DNA of 64,000 nt, taken from positions 124,001 to 188,000 of the forward strand of contig JAEUJM010000018.1 in the NCBI GenBank assembly GCA_016794585.1, written 5' to 3'. Within the stretch, counting starts at the first letter, position 1; every line of letters begins with the position of its first letter. The position numbers and the translations under genes are program-made. Source of the stretch: Acidimicrobiales bacterium. GTDB taxonomy: Bacteria > Actinomycetota > Acidimicrobiia > Acidimicrobiales > DATDAH01. Positions 23,158-31,640 of the stretch are shown here, piece by piece. Under the pieces are notes generated by a model. The model made no database searches. It saw only the letters and a program-made list of their open reading frames with translations, and was not told where the DNA came from.

Positions 23158-24395
23158 GCCGGGGTGAAGATGGCGGGGAGGCTGTTGATGGCGAGGACGA
23201 GCGCGGAGTCACCACGCTCGGGGGTGACGCCGTCGGGCACGCGGATGTCGGGGAGGCGGGAGAACAGCTCCTCGAACACCACCCGGATCTCGGCCTTCGC
23301 GAGGTTGGCCCCCATGCAGTAGTGCGTGCCGATGCCGAAGCCGAGGTGCGGGTTGGGGCTCCGGTCGATCCGGAAGGTGTCGGGATCGTCGAAGACCCGC
23401 TCGTCGCGGTTGGCCGACTGGTACAGCATGAGCACCTTCTGGCCTTCGAGGATGGTCTCGCCGTGGAGCTCGTGGTCCTCGGTGGCCGTGCGGCAGAAGC
23501 TGAGCACCGGGCTCACGTAGCGGACGATCTCGTCCACCGCGGTCTCCATCAGCGACGGGTCGGCGATGAGGCGGTCGCGCTCGCCGGGGAACCGGCTGAA
23601 GGCGATGAGGCCGCCGGACAGGGCGTTGCGGGTGGTCTCGTTGCCGGCCACGATCAACAGCACGAGGAACATGAGCAGCTCGTAGTCGTCGAGCGTCAGC
23701 TGCTCCTGCTCGATCTTCGCGGTGGCGGCCGAGGGATCGAGCTTCAACAGCTCGCCGGCGTCGAAGGTGGCCGTGAGGGTGCTGATGAGGTCGTCCTTGG
23801 GCACTTGGCGGCGCTCGTTGATGAGCTCCTGGCACATGGTGGTGTACTCCCCGAAGGCCTCCGCGGCGGCGTGCAGCTGCGGGGCGTCGGGGTCGGTGTG
23901 GCCGTCGCCGTCCATCATGGCGTCGGACCAGGCGTACAGGCGCTCCCGGACCTCGGGGTCGAGGCCCATCATCTCGGCGATCACGATGAGGGGCACGTGG
24001 ATGGCGAACTCGGGGACGAAGTCCACCTCGCCACGGCCGGCGATCTCACCGACGATCTCGCGGCTCACCTCGCGGATGTGGTCGGCCAGGTCGGCGACCT
24101 TCTTCGGGGTGAAGCCCTTGGAGACGATGCGGCGCTGCTGGGTGTGCTCGGGGTCGTCCATCGAGATGATCGACATCGGCGCGGCGACCGCCGGGCGCAC
24201 GCCGCCGGCGGCGGAGTAGCGGGCGTTGTTGCGCGACACGATCGACACGTCCTCGTGGCGGCTCACCACCCACAGCTCGTTCTTGGCGTCCCAGTGCACC
24301 CGGCTGTGGTCGCGCATCCACCGGTAGGCGTCCCACGGGTCGTCGTAGAAGCGCGGGTCGTTGACGTCGATGAGCGGCGTGTCCACAGCGGTCAT
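23154..24395 (-). CDS. Cytochrome P450 (TetR-linked)
   Basis: A 413-residue class I P450. It contains LIVAGNETTRNAL (I helix), the ExxR helix in VDEIVRYVSPVL, and the haem loop FGIGTHYCMGANLAK with Cys360. The N-terminus TPLIDVNDPRFYDDPWDAYRWM resembles CYP125/CYP142-like or related actinobacterial P450s, though a subfamily cannot be fixed by eye. The ATG at 24395 is fixed by GATACT 6 nt upstream; the frame to 24431 would run through the operator. It shares its message with a TetR regulator, which hints at substrate-inducible expression. No ferredoxin is adjacent. Confidence 0.95.
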   Translation of the reverse strand: MTAVDTPLIDVNDPRFYDDPWDAYRWMRDHSRVHWDAKNELWVVSRHEDVSIVSRNNARYSAAGGVRPAVAAPMSIISMDDPEHTQQRRIVSKGFTPKKVADLADHIREVSREIVGEIAGRGEVDFVPEFAIHVPLIVIAEMMGLDPEVRERLYAWSDAMMDGDGHTDPDAPQLHAAAEAFGEYTTMCQELINERRQVPKDDLISTLTATFDAGELLKLDPSAATAKIEQEQLTLDDYELLMFLVLLIVAGNETTRNALSGGLIAFSRFPGERDRLIADPSLMETAVDEIVRYVSPVLSFCRTATEDHELHGETILEGQKVLMLYQSANRDERVFDDPDTFRIDRSPNPHLGFGIGTHYCMGANLAKAEIRVVFEELFSRLPDIRVPDGVTPERGDSALVLAINSLPAIFTPA

Positions 24396-24401
24396 GGCGC
24401 C

Positions 24402-24424
24402 AGTATCAATCAAACGTTCGTTTG
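24402..24424 (-). promoter_or_regulatory. P450-tetR promoter with TetR operator
   Basis: On the minus strand GATACT (24402-24407) is a -10 ending 6 nt before the P450 ATG. The 14-bp inverted repeat CAAACGTTCGTTTG (24411-24424) fills the -10/-35 spacer, an ideal place for repression by the TetR protein encoded in the operon. Confidence 0.7.
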
Positions 24425-24471
24425 GGAGCAAGGGCCGCGTCGAACGATGCCGCGCGCCCGCCCCCCTCCAC

Positions 24472-26478
24472 TCAGTCCGGGGTGGGGTCGAGCCGGGTGG
24501 CGGTGCCCGGGGTGAAGTTCGTGGTCCAGACCGCCTCGTCGGTGGCGGCCACGCCGTTCGGGGTGGCCCCGACCTCGATGGTGGCGAGCACCCGATCGGT
24601 GGCGATGTCGATCTGGCTGATGGTGCCGTCGGCCTGGTTGACCGCCCAGACGAAGGTGTCCGTGGCGGCCACGCCGTTCACCTGGTTGCCGACCTCGACC
24701 GTGGCCAGCACCTCGTCGGTCGCGGGGTCGATGCGGGTGACGGAGTCGTTGGCGAAGCCGCCCACCCACACCGCGCCGTCGGTGGCACCGATGCCGTTGG
24801 GCTGCACGTCGACGCCGAGATCGATGGTCGCCGCCACCCTGCGGCTGGACCGGTCGATGCGGGTGACCGTGCCTGCCCCGGGGCTGGTCACCCATACCGC
24901 GTCCTCCGTGAGCGCGATGCCGTTGAGGGGGGACCCCACCTCGACGATGCCGGCGACTCGGTCGGTGGCCGGGTCGATCCGCGACACGGTTCCGTCGTCG
25001 AAGCCGGCCACCCACACCTCGTCCTCGTCGGCGGCGATGCCGGCGGGGAACGACCGCAGGTCGACCGTGGCGACCACCTCCTCGGTGGCGGGGTCGATGC
25101 GGCTCACGCTGCTGCCCTCGCTGTTGGCGACCCACACCGCGTCCTCGGTCGCGGCGATGCCGAAGGGGCTGGCGCCGACGGGGATGGTGGCGACGACGTC
25201 GTCGGTGGCCGGGTCGATGCGGCTGACGGTGGCGTCCTCGCTGTCGACCACCCACACCGCGTCGTCGGTCATGGCCACCTGCTCGGGGCCGGCACCGACC
25301 CCGACGGTGGCCACCACCACCGGCGGGTCGGTGGCCGTCCCGGTCGCCGTGGTGGTGTCGGTCGCGGTGGTGGAGGTGGTGCCTCCCGAGCCGTCGTCAC
25401 GGGTCAGCACGACGATGCCGACCGCGGCGACCACCACCACCAGGGCGAGCCCGAAGACCGCGGCGGCGCCGATGATGAGCGCCTTGACCAGCGGCGAGGT
25501 GGTGGACGGGCTCGGCGGCGGGGCACCGACGGGAGGGACCGTGCGGGGCGGGGCGCCGGGAGGAGCGGGTGGTGGCGGAGGCGGGGCCGGCGCCTCGGGG
25601 GGTGGCGCCGGCGGGGGGACGAGGGGCTCGTCGGAACCCGGCGTGAGACGCAGGGCGGTGACCGGGTGGCGATGGGTGGCCTGCACGGACTGGAGCGCCC
25701 GGCCGAACGCGGCCGCGCCGGCCGGCCTGGCCGCCGGGTCCTTGGCCAGCCCCTGCTGGACGACGTCGGCGAGCTCGCCGGGCACGTTGGTGAGGCGGGG
25801 CGCGTCGAGGTGCACGATGCGGGCGAGCACGTCGCCGACCGAGCCGGTGGGGTCGAACGGAGGCTCGGCCGCGAGCAGGGTGTGGAGGGTCGACGCGAGG
25901 GCGTAGACGTCGGACTGCTCGCCCGGCTCGTGGCCGCCGAGCACCTCGGGGGCCACGTGGGCGATGGTCAGCGACACGGCGCCGCCCACGGTGCGGGCGG
26001 AGCCCTCGACGGCGGCGATGCCGAAGTCACCGAGCTTGGTCTCGCCGAAGGGGCCGACGAGCAGGTTCTCGGGCTTGAGGTCGCGGTGCAGCGTGCCCGC
26101 GGCGTGCGCGGCACCGAGCGCCCCCGACACCTCCACCCCGGCGCGCACGGCGTGCGGCCACGCCAGCGGCCCCTGGTCGAGCCGATCACCGAGCGACCCC
26201 GCCTCGAGGTACTCCATCACCAGGTAGGGCCGGCCGTCCGCGGTGATGCCGGAGTCGTGCAGGGCCACCACGTTCGGGTGCCACGACAGGCTGCCCATGG
26301 CGAGGCACTCGCGCTCGAAGCGGCGGCGGGCGTCCTCGTCGAGGGCTTCCACGTCGAGCACCTTGAGGGCGACGACGCGCCCGAAGCGCACCTGCCAGGC
26401 GCGGTACACCGTGCCGAACCCGCCACGGGCGAGCCGCTCCAGGTCCGTGTAGCCCTCGATCTCCGGCAGTCCGGCCAC
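24472..26478 (-). CDS. Membrane Ser/Thr protein kinase with seven-repeat extracellular propeller
   Basis: The 668-residue protein has a Hanks-type kinase domain (about 10-255) with GGFGTVYRA, the VAIK-type lysine in VALKVL, HRDLKPENLL and DFG in LGDFGIAA. A Pro-rich linker and one membrane helix (about 330-352, IIGAAAVFGLALVVVVAAVG) follow. The outer part is Thr-rich and then has seven repeats of about 40 residues of the type VVATIPVG..P.GIAAT.DAVWV....G.VSRIDPAT, which should form a seven-bladed beta-propeller. This is the PknD-like architecture in which the propeller senses an external signal. GGGAGG precedes the GTG at 26478; the frame can also start at 26493. Confidence 0.93.
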   Translation of the reverse strand: MAGLPEIEGYTDLERLARGGFGTVYRAWQVRFGRVVALKVLDVEALDEDARRRFERECLAMGSLSWHPNVVALHDSGITADGRPYLVMEYLEAGSLGDRLDQGPLAWPHAVRAGVEVSGALGAAHAAGTLHRDLKPENLLVGPFGETKLGDFGIAAVEGSARTVGGAVSLTIAHVAPEVLGGHEPGEQSDVYALASTLHTLLAAEPPFDPTGSVGDVLARIVHLDAPRLTNVPGELADVVQQGLAKDPAARPAGAAAFGRALQSVQATHRHPVTALRLTPGSDEPLVPPPAPPPEAPAPPPPPPAPPGAPPRTVPPVGAPPPSPSTTSPLVKALIIGAAAVFGLALVVVVAAVGIVVLTRDDGSGGTTSTTATDTTTATGTATDPPVVVATVGVGAGPEQVAMTDDAVWVVDSEDATVSRIDPATDDVVATIPVGASPFGIAATEDAVWVANSEGSSVSRIDPATEEVVATVDLRSFPAGIAADEDEVWVAGFDDGTVSRIDPATDRVAGIVEVGSPLNGIALTEDAVWVTSPGAGTVTRIDRSSRRVAATIDLGVDVQPNGIGATDGAVWVGGFANDSVTRIDPATDEVLATVEVGNQVNGVAATDTFVWAVNQADGTISQIDIATDRVLATIEVGATPNGVAATDEAVWTTNFTPGTATRLDPTPD

Positions 26479-26571
26479 CAACGCCTCCCGCACCCCGCCG
26501 ACTCGGTTCTCGCCGGCCGCCCGACCCTACTTCCGTGCAGCGGCCGAATGACCGGCACCGGACGTGACCGG

Positions 26572-26577
26572 TACCGT
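26572..26577 (+). promoter_or_regulatory. Candidate -10 of the SGNH-SLH protein gene
   Basis: TACCGT ends 9 nt before the ATG at 26587; there is no evident ribosome binding site. Confidence 0.35.
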
Positions 26578-26586
26578 GGTGCGGTC

Positions 26587-28140
26587 ATGCGCGCCGGGTG
26601 GAAGACGTCGACGACCCTCGTGCTGGCGGTCGCGCTCGCCGCCGGCGCCGTCGCCGGTCCGGCCGGCGCGCAGGGCGCGCCCGACGCCTCCGCCCCGCCC
26701 GAGGCGGCGGTGGCCGAGTCGGACCCGCCGGCGCCCGACGGTCCGCCCCTCGAGCTCACCGCGCCCGAAGGATGGCTGCCCCGCCCGCTGCCGACCCCCC
26801 AGGTGCCCAGCGTGGCCTTCGTGGGCGACTCGATCGGCCGCGACGCCGGGTACTACGTGCGCCGCCAGGTCCAGCGCACCCACCCGGTCGCCTACTACCA
26901 CTCGGTGGCGGCCGGCTACATCGGGTACCACCTGCCCCGGCTGCGCCCGGTGGTCGAGGCCCCCGGTGGGCCCGACATCCTCCTCGTGGAATTGGGCACG
27001 GGCGACGCCTTCTGGGACCACAGCCCGGCCAAGTTCGAAAGGGACGTGCGTCGGTTCCTCGACACCGTGCTCAACCTCGCGCCCGACGGCACGCCCCTCG
27101 CTCCGCCCGACGTCACGTGCGTGCGCTGGTTCGACCAGAAGCCGACGGCCAACATCGCGTACCCCTACGTGAACGAGCACCGGACGGCGTTCAACCGGAT
27201 CCTCGGTCGGGTGCTGGCCGAGCACCGCTACGCGAGCCGCAACGTCGCGCTGGTGCCCTACGCAGCCTGGTACTGGCTGTCGGGCGACCGCGGGTTCTTC
27301 CTGGCCGACCGCCTCCACCACACCGAGGCGGGCCGGCGGGAGCTGGGCCTGCTCGCCGGTCAGGCGGCCGAGGGTTGCGACCCCTCCTTCACGTCGGGGC
27401 CGTTCTGGGACGTGCCCGACCGATCGCGGTCGGCCGAGGCCGTCGCGTGGGCCGGCACCAACGGCATCGCCGATCCCTACCGCAACGGCACCTACCGGGC
27501 GCAGCTGGGCAGCTTCGGGGTGCCGCTCGACCGGAGCCAGTTCGCCCAGATGCTGTGGCGGCTCGCGGGGTCGCCCACCGACCGGCCCCGGTCGACCTGG
27601 AGCGACGTGCCCACCGGCCTGCGCCGGCCCGTGGGCTGGGTGCAGGCCGAGGGCATCATGCGGGGCTACCCCGACGGGACCTTCCGCGGCGGCGACCTCG
27701 TCACCCGCGAGGCGTTGGCCGTGTACCTGTGGCGGGCCATGCAGCGCCCGACGGAGGGGGTCGTCCCCCGCTCGTGGCCCGACGTGGCGCCGGCGTACGC
27801 CGCCGCGGTCGACTGGGCCGTGACCAACGGGATCCTCGCTCCGTACGGGAACGGCAGTTTCGGTTCGGGCGTCCCGGTGATGCGGGCGCTGGCGGCCCGG
27901 ACGCTGCACGCGCTGGCCCTGTACATCGCCTCCCTGCTCGCCGAGGCGACCGCACCCACCACCACCACTACCACGACCCCGGTGCCCGGCGCAGTGGGCC
28001 CGGCCCCGGGCGCCGCTCCGCCCACCACCGTGCCCCCGTCCACTCCGGCGCCGCCCACGACCGCGGTGCCTCCCACGACGCTGCCGCCCGCCACCACGGT
28101 GCCGTCGTCCACGCCCCCGGCGCCGCCCCCTGTCGGCTGA
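26587..28140 (+). CDS. Secreted SGNH-like protein with three SLH domains
   Basis: The 517-residue product has a signal peptide (cleavage likely after AGAQG near residue 30), an SGNH/GDSL-like domain (about 70-270) with VAFVGDSIGRDAGYY as block I and DRLHHTEAGRRELG as the catalytic Asp-x2-His block. Three SLH-type repeats follow (FWDVPDRSRSAEAVAWAGTN, WSDVPTGLRRPVGWVQAEG, WPDVAPAYAAAVDWAVTN), then a Thr/Pro-rich tail. SLH domains bind secondary cell-wall polymers, so the enzyme is probably displayed on the wall, where SGNH domains act as esterases or O-acetyl transferases. The next gene also carries an SGNH domain. Confidence 0.85.
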   Translation: MRAGWKTSTTLVLAVALAAGAVAGPAGAQGAPDASAPPEAAVAESDPPAPDGPPLELTAPEGWLPRPLPTPQVPSVAFVGDSIGRDAGYYVRRQVQRTHPVAYYHSVAAGYIGYHLPRLRPVVEAPGGPDILLVELGTGDAFWDHSPAKFERDVRRFLDTVLNLAPDGTPLAPPDVTCVRWFDQKPTANIAYPYVNEHRTAFNRILGRVLAEHRYASRNVALVPYAAWYWLSGDRGFFLADRLHHTEAGRRELGLLAGQAAEGCDPSFTSGPFWDVPDRSRSAEAVAWAGTNGIADPYRNGTYRAQLGSFGVPLDRSQFAQMLWRLAGSPTDRPRSTWSDVPTGLRRPVGWVQAEGIMRGYPDGTFRGGDLVTREALAVYLWRAMQRPTEGVVPRSWPDVAPAYAAAVDWAVTNGILAPYGNGSFGSGVPVMRALAARTLHALALYIASLLAEATAPTTTTTTTPVPGAVGPAPGAAPPTTVPPSTPAPPTTAVPPTTLPPATTVPSSTPPAPPPVG

Positions 28141-28151
28141 GCTGACCGCCA

Positions 28152-28175
28152 CCCGTGCTGCCGCGGCGGCACGGG
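28152..28175. terminator. Hairpin after the SGNH-SLH gene
   Basis: CCCGTGCTGCCGC and GCGGCGGCACGGG are complementary apart from one G-U pair, giving a 24-bp palindrome 12 nt after the stop. It lies only 20 bp before the next start, so it may attenuate read-through. Confidence 0.5.
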
Positions 28176-28195
28176 CCGATCGGCGCGCCGATCCG

Positions 28196-30232
28196 GTGAC
28201 CGACCCCTCGTACCGTCCCGAGATCGACGGGCTGCGTGCGCTCGCGGTCCTCGCGGTCGTGGCGTACCACGCCGACCTGCCCGGCTTCTCGGGCGGCTTC
28301 GCCGGGGTCGACGTGTTCTTCGTCCTCTCCGGCTTCCTCATCACCGGGTTGCTGGCCCGCGAGGTGGAGGGCCGCGGCCGACTGTCGGTCAGCGGCTTCT
28401 ACGGGCGCCGGTTCCGTCGGCTCCTGCCGGTGGCGGCGCTGGTCACCGTGGCCACGGTCGCGGTCGGGTGGTTCGTGGTGTCGCCCCTCCGGCACCGCGA
28501 CCTCGCCGCTGATGCCCTCGCCACGTCTTCGTACACCATCAACCTGCGCCTCGCCGCCCAGCAGCTCGACTACCTGCGGGCCCACCTGGCGCCATCGCCC
28601 TTCCAGCAGTTCTGGTCGCTGGCCGTCGAGGAGCAGTTCTACCTCTTCTGGCCGCTCGTGCTGTGGCTGGTCTTCCGGGGCGCTCGACCCAGGCGCCGGG
28701 CCGCGCTGGCGGTCGCCGGCCTCGCGGGTGCGTCGTTCCTGCTGGCCCAGCGCTGGGTCGTCACCGCCCCCTCCTGGGCGTTCTTCTCGCTCCCCACCCG
28801 GGCCTGGCAGCTCTGCGCCGGCGCGTTGGTGGCGCTGGCCTGGCGCCCGCTCAGCGCCCGCCTGTCGCACCGGGTGCGCGCCGCGGCGGCGGTCGCCGGG
28901 CTCGTGGCCATCGCCGCCACGGTGGTTCGCGCCGGCGGGTCGACGCCGTGGCCCGGCGCGTGGGCCGTCGTGCCGACGCTCGCCACCGTCCTCGTGCTGC
29001 TGGCACCCCCGGCGGCCGACGGCGGCGTCAGCGCCCTGCTCGCGGCTCGCCCGCTGCGGGCCGTGGGCGTGCGGTCCTACTCCTGGTACCTCTGGCACTG
29101 GCCGGCGATGGTGTTCGTCGCCATCGCCCTCGATCGGGAGGTCGGGGGGCCGCCGGCGGTCGCGGCGGCGGGGGTGGCCTTCGTGCTGGCGGCGGCCACC
29201 TACCGCTGGGTGGAGCAACCGGTCCGGCGAGACCCTCGACTCGTGGCCGCGCCCCGTCTGAGCCTGGCCCTCGGGCTGGGCGTGACCGGCGTGCTGATCG
29301 CGGTGTTCGTCGGCCTGGTGGCGGCGCAGGGCGAGATCGTCGGGCCGGGGCAGGCCGCCGCCGACGTCGCTCGGCGGTCGGTCGATGCCCAGGCCCTCGA
29401 CCGCGCCGCGCTCGTGGACGAGGTGCCCGCCAACCTGACTCCCGGGCTCGCCGGCGCCGACCAGGACTTCCCGCCCGTGTACGAGGACGGCTGCCACCTC
29501 ACCGCTCTGGAGACCACGCCCCGGCGCTGCCGGTACGGGGACCCCGAGGGCGATCGCACGGTCGTGGTGCTGGGCGACTCGCACGCCGCGCAGTGGGTGC
29601 CGGCGCTCGACGCCCTCGGTCGGCGCGAGGGGGTGACGGTGGTGCCCCTCACCAAGGCGGGTTGCCCGGCGGCGGCCGTCACCGTCCACGACGGCGCGCT
29701 CGGTCGCGCCTTCCGCGAGTGCGACGAGTGGCGGGCCGCAGCTCTCGACCTCGCGGCCGACCTCGCCCCCGACCTCGTGCTGGTGACCAACACCTCGCGC
29801 TACGCGGTCGACGCCCAGGGGCGAGCGCCGGCCGCCGACGAGTGGCGTGACGGTTTCTCGGCGACCCTGGACACGCTCGCGGCCGCGGCACCGACGGTGG
29901 TGCTGGGCGACACGCCGTACCCCGAGGGCTGGGTGCCGGACTGCCTCGCCGAGCACCTCGACCGCGCCACCGACTGCGTCCGCGCCCGAGCGGACCTCGA
30001 CGACGGCGGCTTCGGCGCCGTGGCCCGATCGGCGGCCGACGATGCCGGCGCCGTCTACGCGCCGACCACCGATCTCGCCTGTGGCGCCACGTGGTGCCCG
30101 GTGATCGTCGGCAACCAGCTCGTGTACCGCGACGACAGCCACCTCACCACCGGGTACGTCCGCCGCCTGGCCGACCCGCTCGCGGCCGTGCTGGCCGCGG
30201 CAGTGCCCGACGGGAGCCCATTCGGCTCGTGA
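28196..30232 (+). CDS. Acyltransferase 3 / SGNH fusion (OafA/OatA-type)
   Basis: A 678-residue membrane protein. The N-terminal part starts with YRPEIDGLRALAVLAVVAYH, the acyltransferase-3 hallmark whose His is catalytic, and continues as about ten membrane helices to residue 385. After a linker comes an extracytoplasmic SGNH domain with VVLGDSHAAQWV and DDSHLTTGYVRRLADP. This fusion O-acetylates cell-wall or surface glycans: the membrane part passes acetyl groups outward and the SGNH domain transfers them. Its neighbour upstream also has an SGNH domain and SLH anchors, so the two may act on the same polymer. GTG at 28196 starts the conserved domain directly. Confidence 0.92.
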   Translation: MTDPSYRPEIDGLRALAVLAVVAYHADLPGFSGGFAGVDVFFVLSGFLITGLLAREVEGRGRLSVSGFYGRRFRRLLPVAALVTVATVAVGWFVVSPLRHRDLAADALATSSYTINLRLAAQQLDYLRAHLAPSPFQQFWSLAVEEQFYLFWPLVLWLVFRGARPRRRAALAVAGLAGASFLLAQRWVVTAPSWAFFSLPTRAWQLCAGALVALAWRPLSARLSHRVRAAAAVAGLVAIAATVVRAGGSTPWPGAWAVVPTLATVLVLLAPPAADGGVSALLAARPLRAVGVRSYSWYLWHWPAMVFVAIALDREVGGPPAVAAAGVAFVLAAATYRWVEQPVRRDPRLVAAPRLSLALGLGVTGVLIAVFVGLVAAQGEIVGPGQAAADVARRSVDAQALDRAALVDEVPANLTPGLAGADQDFPPVYEDGCHLTALETTPRRCRYGDPEGDRTVVVLGDSHAAQWVPALDALGRREGVTVVPLTKAGCPAAAVTVHDGALGRAFRECDEWRAAALDLAADLAPDLVLVTNTSRYAVDAQGRAPAADEWRDGFSATLDTLAAAAPTVVLGDTPYPEGWVPDCLAEHLDRATDCVRARADLDDGGFGAVARSAADDAGAVYAPTTDLACGATWCPVIVGNQLVYRDDSHLTTGYVRRLADPLAAVLAAAVPDGSPFGS

Positions 30233-30253
30233 GCGCCGGCCGACCGGCTCGGG

Positions 30254-31588
30254 CTACTCGAGCCCGAGCTCGGCGCCCAGGCGGTTGCGCCGGACCTTGC
30301 CCATCGAGTTGCGGGGGAGGGCGTCGACGACGACGACGGTCTTGGGCCGCTTGAAGGGCGCCACCCGCTCGCCCAGCCACGCGTCGACCTCGGCGGGGCT
30401 GAGCTCGCCCACCACCGCGGCGCACACCCGCTGGCCCCAGCGTTCGTCGGGCACGCCGAACACGGCGGCCTCGTGCACCTGCGGATGCTCGAGCAGGGCG
30501 CGCTCGACCTCGAGCGGGTAGACGTTCACGCCGCCGGTGATCACGAGGTCGCTGCGCCGCCCCTCGAGGTACAGGTAGCCCTCGTCGTCGAGGCGACCGA
30601 GGTCGCCGACCGTGCAGGCGTCACCGCGCCACGCCGCCGCGGTCTTCGCTGGGTCGTTCCAGTAGACGAAGCGGGCGTGGCGTGGGGAGTCGCACCAGAT
30701 GGTGCCGTCGTCATCGACGGAGAGGCGGCGCCCTGCCCGCGCCCGCCCGACGGTGCCCGGATGCGATCGCCAGTCGTCGGAGGAGCACACCGTGAACTGC
30801 GCCTCGGTGGAGCCGTAGAACTCCCACAGCGAGCCCTCGGGGAAGGCCTCGAGGGCCCGCTCCTTCAAGCGGGTGGGGCAGGGGGCGCCGGCGTGCGCCA
30901 CGAGGCGGAACGACGACAGGTCGGGGAGCGGCGGGGCGTCGGGGGCGAAGAGGCGCTGGAGGTGGGCCGGCACCAGGAACGCCGAGGTCGGGCGGTGGGC
31001 GGTGACCGCCGCACGGAAACCCTCGGCGGTGAAGTGGCCCGGGAGCACGACGGTCCCTCCGGCCAGGAGGGTGCCGGCGGCGAAGCGAAGGGGCGCCGAG
31101 TGGTGCAGCGGCGACGCCACCAGGTGCACGTCGTCGGCGCGGAAGCCCCACTGGTCGCGCTCCTCGGCCAGCAGCGCGGCGGCGTCCTGGTCGTCGAGCA
31201 CACCGGACCACACCCCCTTCGGCTGGCCTGTGGTGCCCGAGGTGTAGATCATCGGGCGCCCGAGCGGCGCCGGCGCCATTGCCACCTCGGGGTGGGAGGC
31301 GCCGTCGGCCACGAGCGCGTCGAGCTCGCCGTCTCGTAGGACGAGCGAGGGTCGGGCGTCGGCCAGCAACGCGTCCTGCTCGGCCGGGAGCAGGTGGGTG
31401 TTGATCAGCACGGGGATGATGCCGGTGCGCAGGGCCCCGAGCGCGACGGCCACGTAGGCGGGGCTGCCGTCGGCGGCGAGGGCGACGCGGTCGCCCGGCG
31501 CGAGGCCACTGGCGGCGAGCGCCGCCGCGGTGTGGTGCTGGTCGCGCTCGCTCTCGGCGGCCGTCACGACGGCGGTCCCACGGGTCAC
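30254..31588 (-). CDS. AMP-forming acyl-CoA synthetase / ligase
   Basis: The 444-residue enzyme has the ANL signature MIYTSGTTGQPKGV, YGSTEAQFTV, a TVGDLGRLDDEGYLYLEGR block and the C-terminal lysine motif PRNSMGKVRRNRL. It lacks about 50 residues of the usual N-terminus, starting in the region TAAALAASGLAPGDRVAL, so it is short for the family but has all catalytic motifs. It activates a carboxylic acid to acyl-AMP and acyl-CoA; the substrate could be malonate, a short chain or a catabolic intermediate. The GTG at 31588 is fixed by TAGGCT 8 nt upstream; the very long frame to 31963 overlaps the divergent gene. Confidence 0.9.
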   Translation of the reverse strand: MTRGTAVVTAAESERDQHHTAAALAASGLAPGDRVALAADGSPAYVAVALGALRTGIIPVLINTHLLPAEQDALLADARPSLVLRDGELDALVADGASHPEVAMAPAPLGRPMIYTSGTTGQPKGVWSGVLDDQDAAALLAEERDQWGFRADDVHLVASPLHHSAPLRFAAGTLLAGGTVVLPGHFTAEGFRAAVTAHRPTSAFLVPAHLQRLFAPDAPPLPDLSSFRLVAHAGAPCPTRLKERALEAFPEGSLWEFYGSTEAQFTVCSSDDWRSHPGTVGRARAGRRLSVDDDGTIWCDSPRHARFVYWNDPAKTAAAWRGDACTVGDLGRLDDEGYLYLEGRRSDLVITGGVNVYPLEVERALLEHPQVHEAAVFGVPDERWGQRVCAAVVGELSPAEVDAWLGERVAPFKRPKTVVVVDALPRNSMGKVRRNRLGAELGLE

Positions 31589-31596
31589 GGCGGGTG

Positions 31597-31606
31597 AGCC
31601 TAGGAT
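31597..31606. promoter_or_regulatory. Face-to-face overlapping -10 elements of divergent genes
   Basis: TAGGCT on the minus strand (31597-31602) and TAGGAT on the plus strand (31601-31606) share two base pairs inside CCTAGG. The first lies 8 nt before the ligase start; the second about 34 nt before the SurE-like lipoprotein start. RNA polymerase can occupy only one at a time. Confidence 0.55.
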
Positions 31607-31640
31607 TCGCCCCTCTACAGGACGAGCCCAGGGGGGCGAC

